A stretch of DNA of 64,000 bases from assembly GCF_900115865.1 (NCBI RefSeq), contig NZ_FOXY01000013.1:1-64000 (forward strand). Direction: 5' to 3'. Positions 63,251-64,000 of this stretch are shown piece after piece (position 1 is the stretch's first letter; each line of letters starts with the position of its first letter). This DNA comes from Donghicola eburneus (lineage in GTDB: Bacteria; Pseudomonadota; Alphaproteobacteria; Rhodobacterales; Rhodobacteraceae). The notes under the pieces were generated by a model that had not been told where the DNA came from, ran no database searches, and saw only the letters and a list, made by a program, of their open reading frames with translations. The translations under genes and the position numbers were made by a program.

Positions 63251-64000
63251 ATGGAGAAGTTCGGCAAGAGCCAGCCGGTGACGCGCCGCGAGGACATCCG
63301 TTTTCTGACCGGCGGGGGGCGTTATGTCGATGATATCGTTCCCGACGGCGCAGGTGTCGGGGTGTTTTTACGCTCTCCGGTGGCGCATGGGCGGATCACA
63401 ACGCTGGACGTATCAGCAGCCCGCGAGGCGGAGGGCGTGCTGTGTGTGTTGACCTGCGAGGATCTGATCGCGGCGGGCATGAATGTGGCCATGCGCGGTA
63501 TGGTTCTGACGAACCACGATGGCAGCAAGGCTGCGGCACCAGAGCGTCCCATGCTGGCGCGGGATGTATTGCGATTCGTCGGGGAGCCTGTGGCGCTGGT
63601 CGTCGCTGAGACAGCGCAAGCGGCCAAGGATGCGGTCGAGTTGATCGAACTGGATTACGAAGAGCTGCCCGCGAAGCTGGATTATGACGCGGGCGGGCCT
63701 GTCGTGCATCCCGAAGCGCCGGACAACTGTGCCTTTGATTGGGACATGGGGGACGAGGCTGCGACGGAAGCAGTGTTCGCCGAAGCCGCTCATGTGGTGT
63801 CGCTGGAGATCGAGGACAACCGGATCATCGTAAACTCGATGGAGCCGCGCGGCTGTTTCGCCGAGTGGGACGGCAGCCGCTTGCACTTTGCCTTTAACGG
63901 GCAGGGCGTGTGGGCGATGAAGGGCGATCTAGCCAAGGCGATGGGTTTGGAGCCCGAGCAGATTCGCGTCACCAACCCCGATGTGGGGGGCGGTTTCGGC
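63251..64000 (+). CDS. CoxL/XdhB-type molybdopterin-binding subunit, N-terminal part
   Basis: The first 250 codons; the gene runs off the right edge. RREDIRFLTGGGRYVDDI, VFLRSPVAHGRI, VGEPVALVVAETAQAAKDAVELIELDYEELPA, NSMEPRGCFAEWDG and the final NPDVGGGFG are typical of the large subunit of xanthine dehydrogenase/CO dehydrogenase-family hydroxylases. The active-site loop that would separate form I CO dehydrogenase from other hydroxylases lies beyond the window. GGAGG lies 5 nt before ATG 63251. Substrate unknown. Confidence 0.88.
   Translation, partial: MEKFGKSQPVTRREDIRFLTGGGRYVDDIVPDGAGVGVFLRSPVAHGRITTLDVSAAREAEGVLCVLTCEDLIAAGMNVAMRGMVLTNHDGSKAAAPERPMLARDVLRFVGEPVALVVAETAQAAKDAVELIELDYEELPAKLDYDAGGPVVHPEAPDNCAFDWDMGDEAATEAVFAEAAHVVSLEIEDNRIIVNSMEPRGCFAEWDGSRLHFAFNGQGVWAMKGDLAKAMGLEPEQIRVTNPDVGGGFG

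Overview
This is a stretch of ordinary chromosome from an alphaproteobacterium, almost certainly a Rhodobacterales (Roseobacter-group) organism. The strongest single clue is a SAM/SAH-type riboswitch directly upstream of metK, a class known mainly from that order. Supporting clues are the Irr-type Fur regulator divergent from fabA-fabB-fabI, the rpsA-ihfB-lapA-trpF-trpB order, the ybgC-tolQRAB-pal-cpoB-tilS-ftsH block, and the high-GC coding sequence. I see no tRNA, rRNA, CRISPR array, insertion sequence or prophage. Both ends cut genes: a ketoglutarate-semialdehyde dehydrogenase on the left and a CoxL/XdhB-type molybdoenzyme subunit on the right.

Layout. 1-5.4 kb: a sugar-acid operon (KGSADH end, kdgD, gci, gli, kdgK, SGNH hydrolase) facing a FadR-type regulator; it converts D-galactaro-lactones to 2-oxoglutarate semialdehyde. 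5.4-10.7 kb: a DUF2254 membrane protein, then a red-light sensing operon (heme oxygenase, bacteriophytochrome HWE kinase with receiver, and a PAS protein with an H-box-like segment but no ATPase). 10.7-16.1 kb: gph-rpe, then a glucosylglycerate module (phosphatase, glucosyl-3-phosphoglycerate synthase, GH13 phosphorylase). 16.2-20.7 kb: an SqrR/BigR-like ArsR regulator and two small leftward operons of hydrolases, a threonine/serine dehydratase and a haloacid dehalogenase. 20.8-25 kb: FKBP, a decayed GFA-family pseudogene, fabI-fabB-fabA, irr.

25-31.8 kb: an ArcB-like hybrid kinase with a periplasmic partner protein, an unrecognised conserved gene, miaB, and a pair of envelope proteins sharing a small two-cysteine domain. 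31.9-45.4 kb: housekeeping (phoH, ybeY, corC, lnt, metK, trmB, aroA, cmk, rpsA, ihfB, lapA, trpF, trpB). 45.4-47.4 kb: an unusual locus with two secreted PepSY-like proteins carrying long Asp/Arg tails and a membrane-anchored LuxR-type protein, with several palindromes and repeats around it. I consider this the best candidate for an undescribed system. 47.4-50.6 kb: DUF2237, pth, an ABM monooxygenase, rplY, a sulfotransferase-like protein. 50.7-60.4 kb: an unknown gene, the Tol-Pal cluster, tilS, ftsH. 60.4-64 kb: a MOSC-like protein, chorismate mutase, folD, an Lrp/AsnC regulator and the start of the molybdoenzyme gene.

All functions are read from motifs and remembered family features; no database search was run. 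Many start codons were moved downstream of the longest reading frame because a Shine-Dalgarno sequence or the family's usual N-terminus pointed there.
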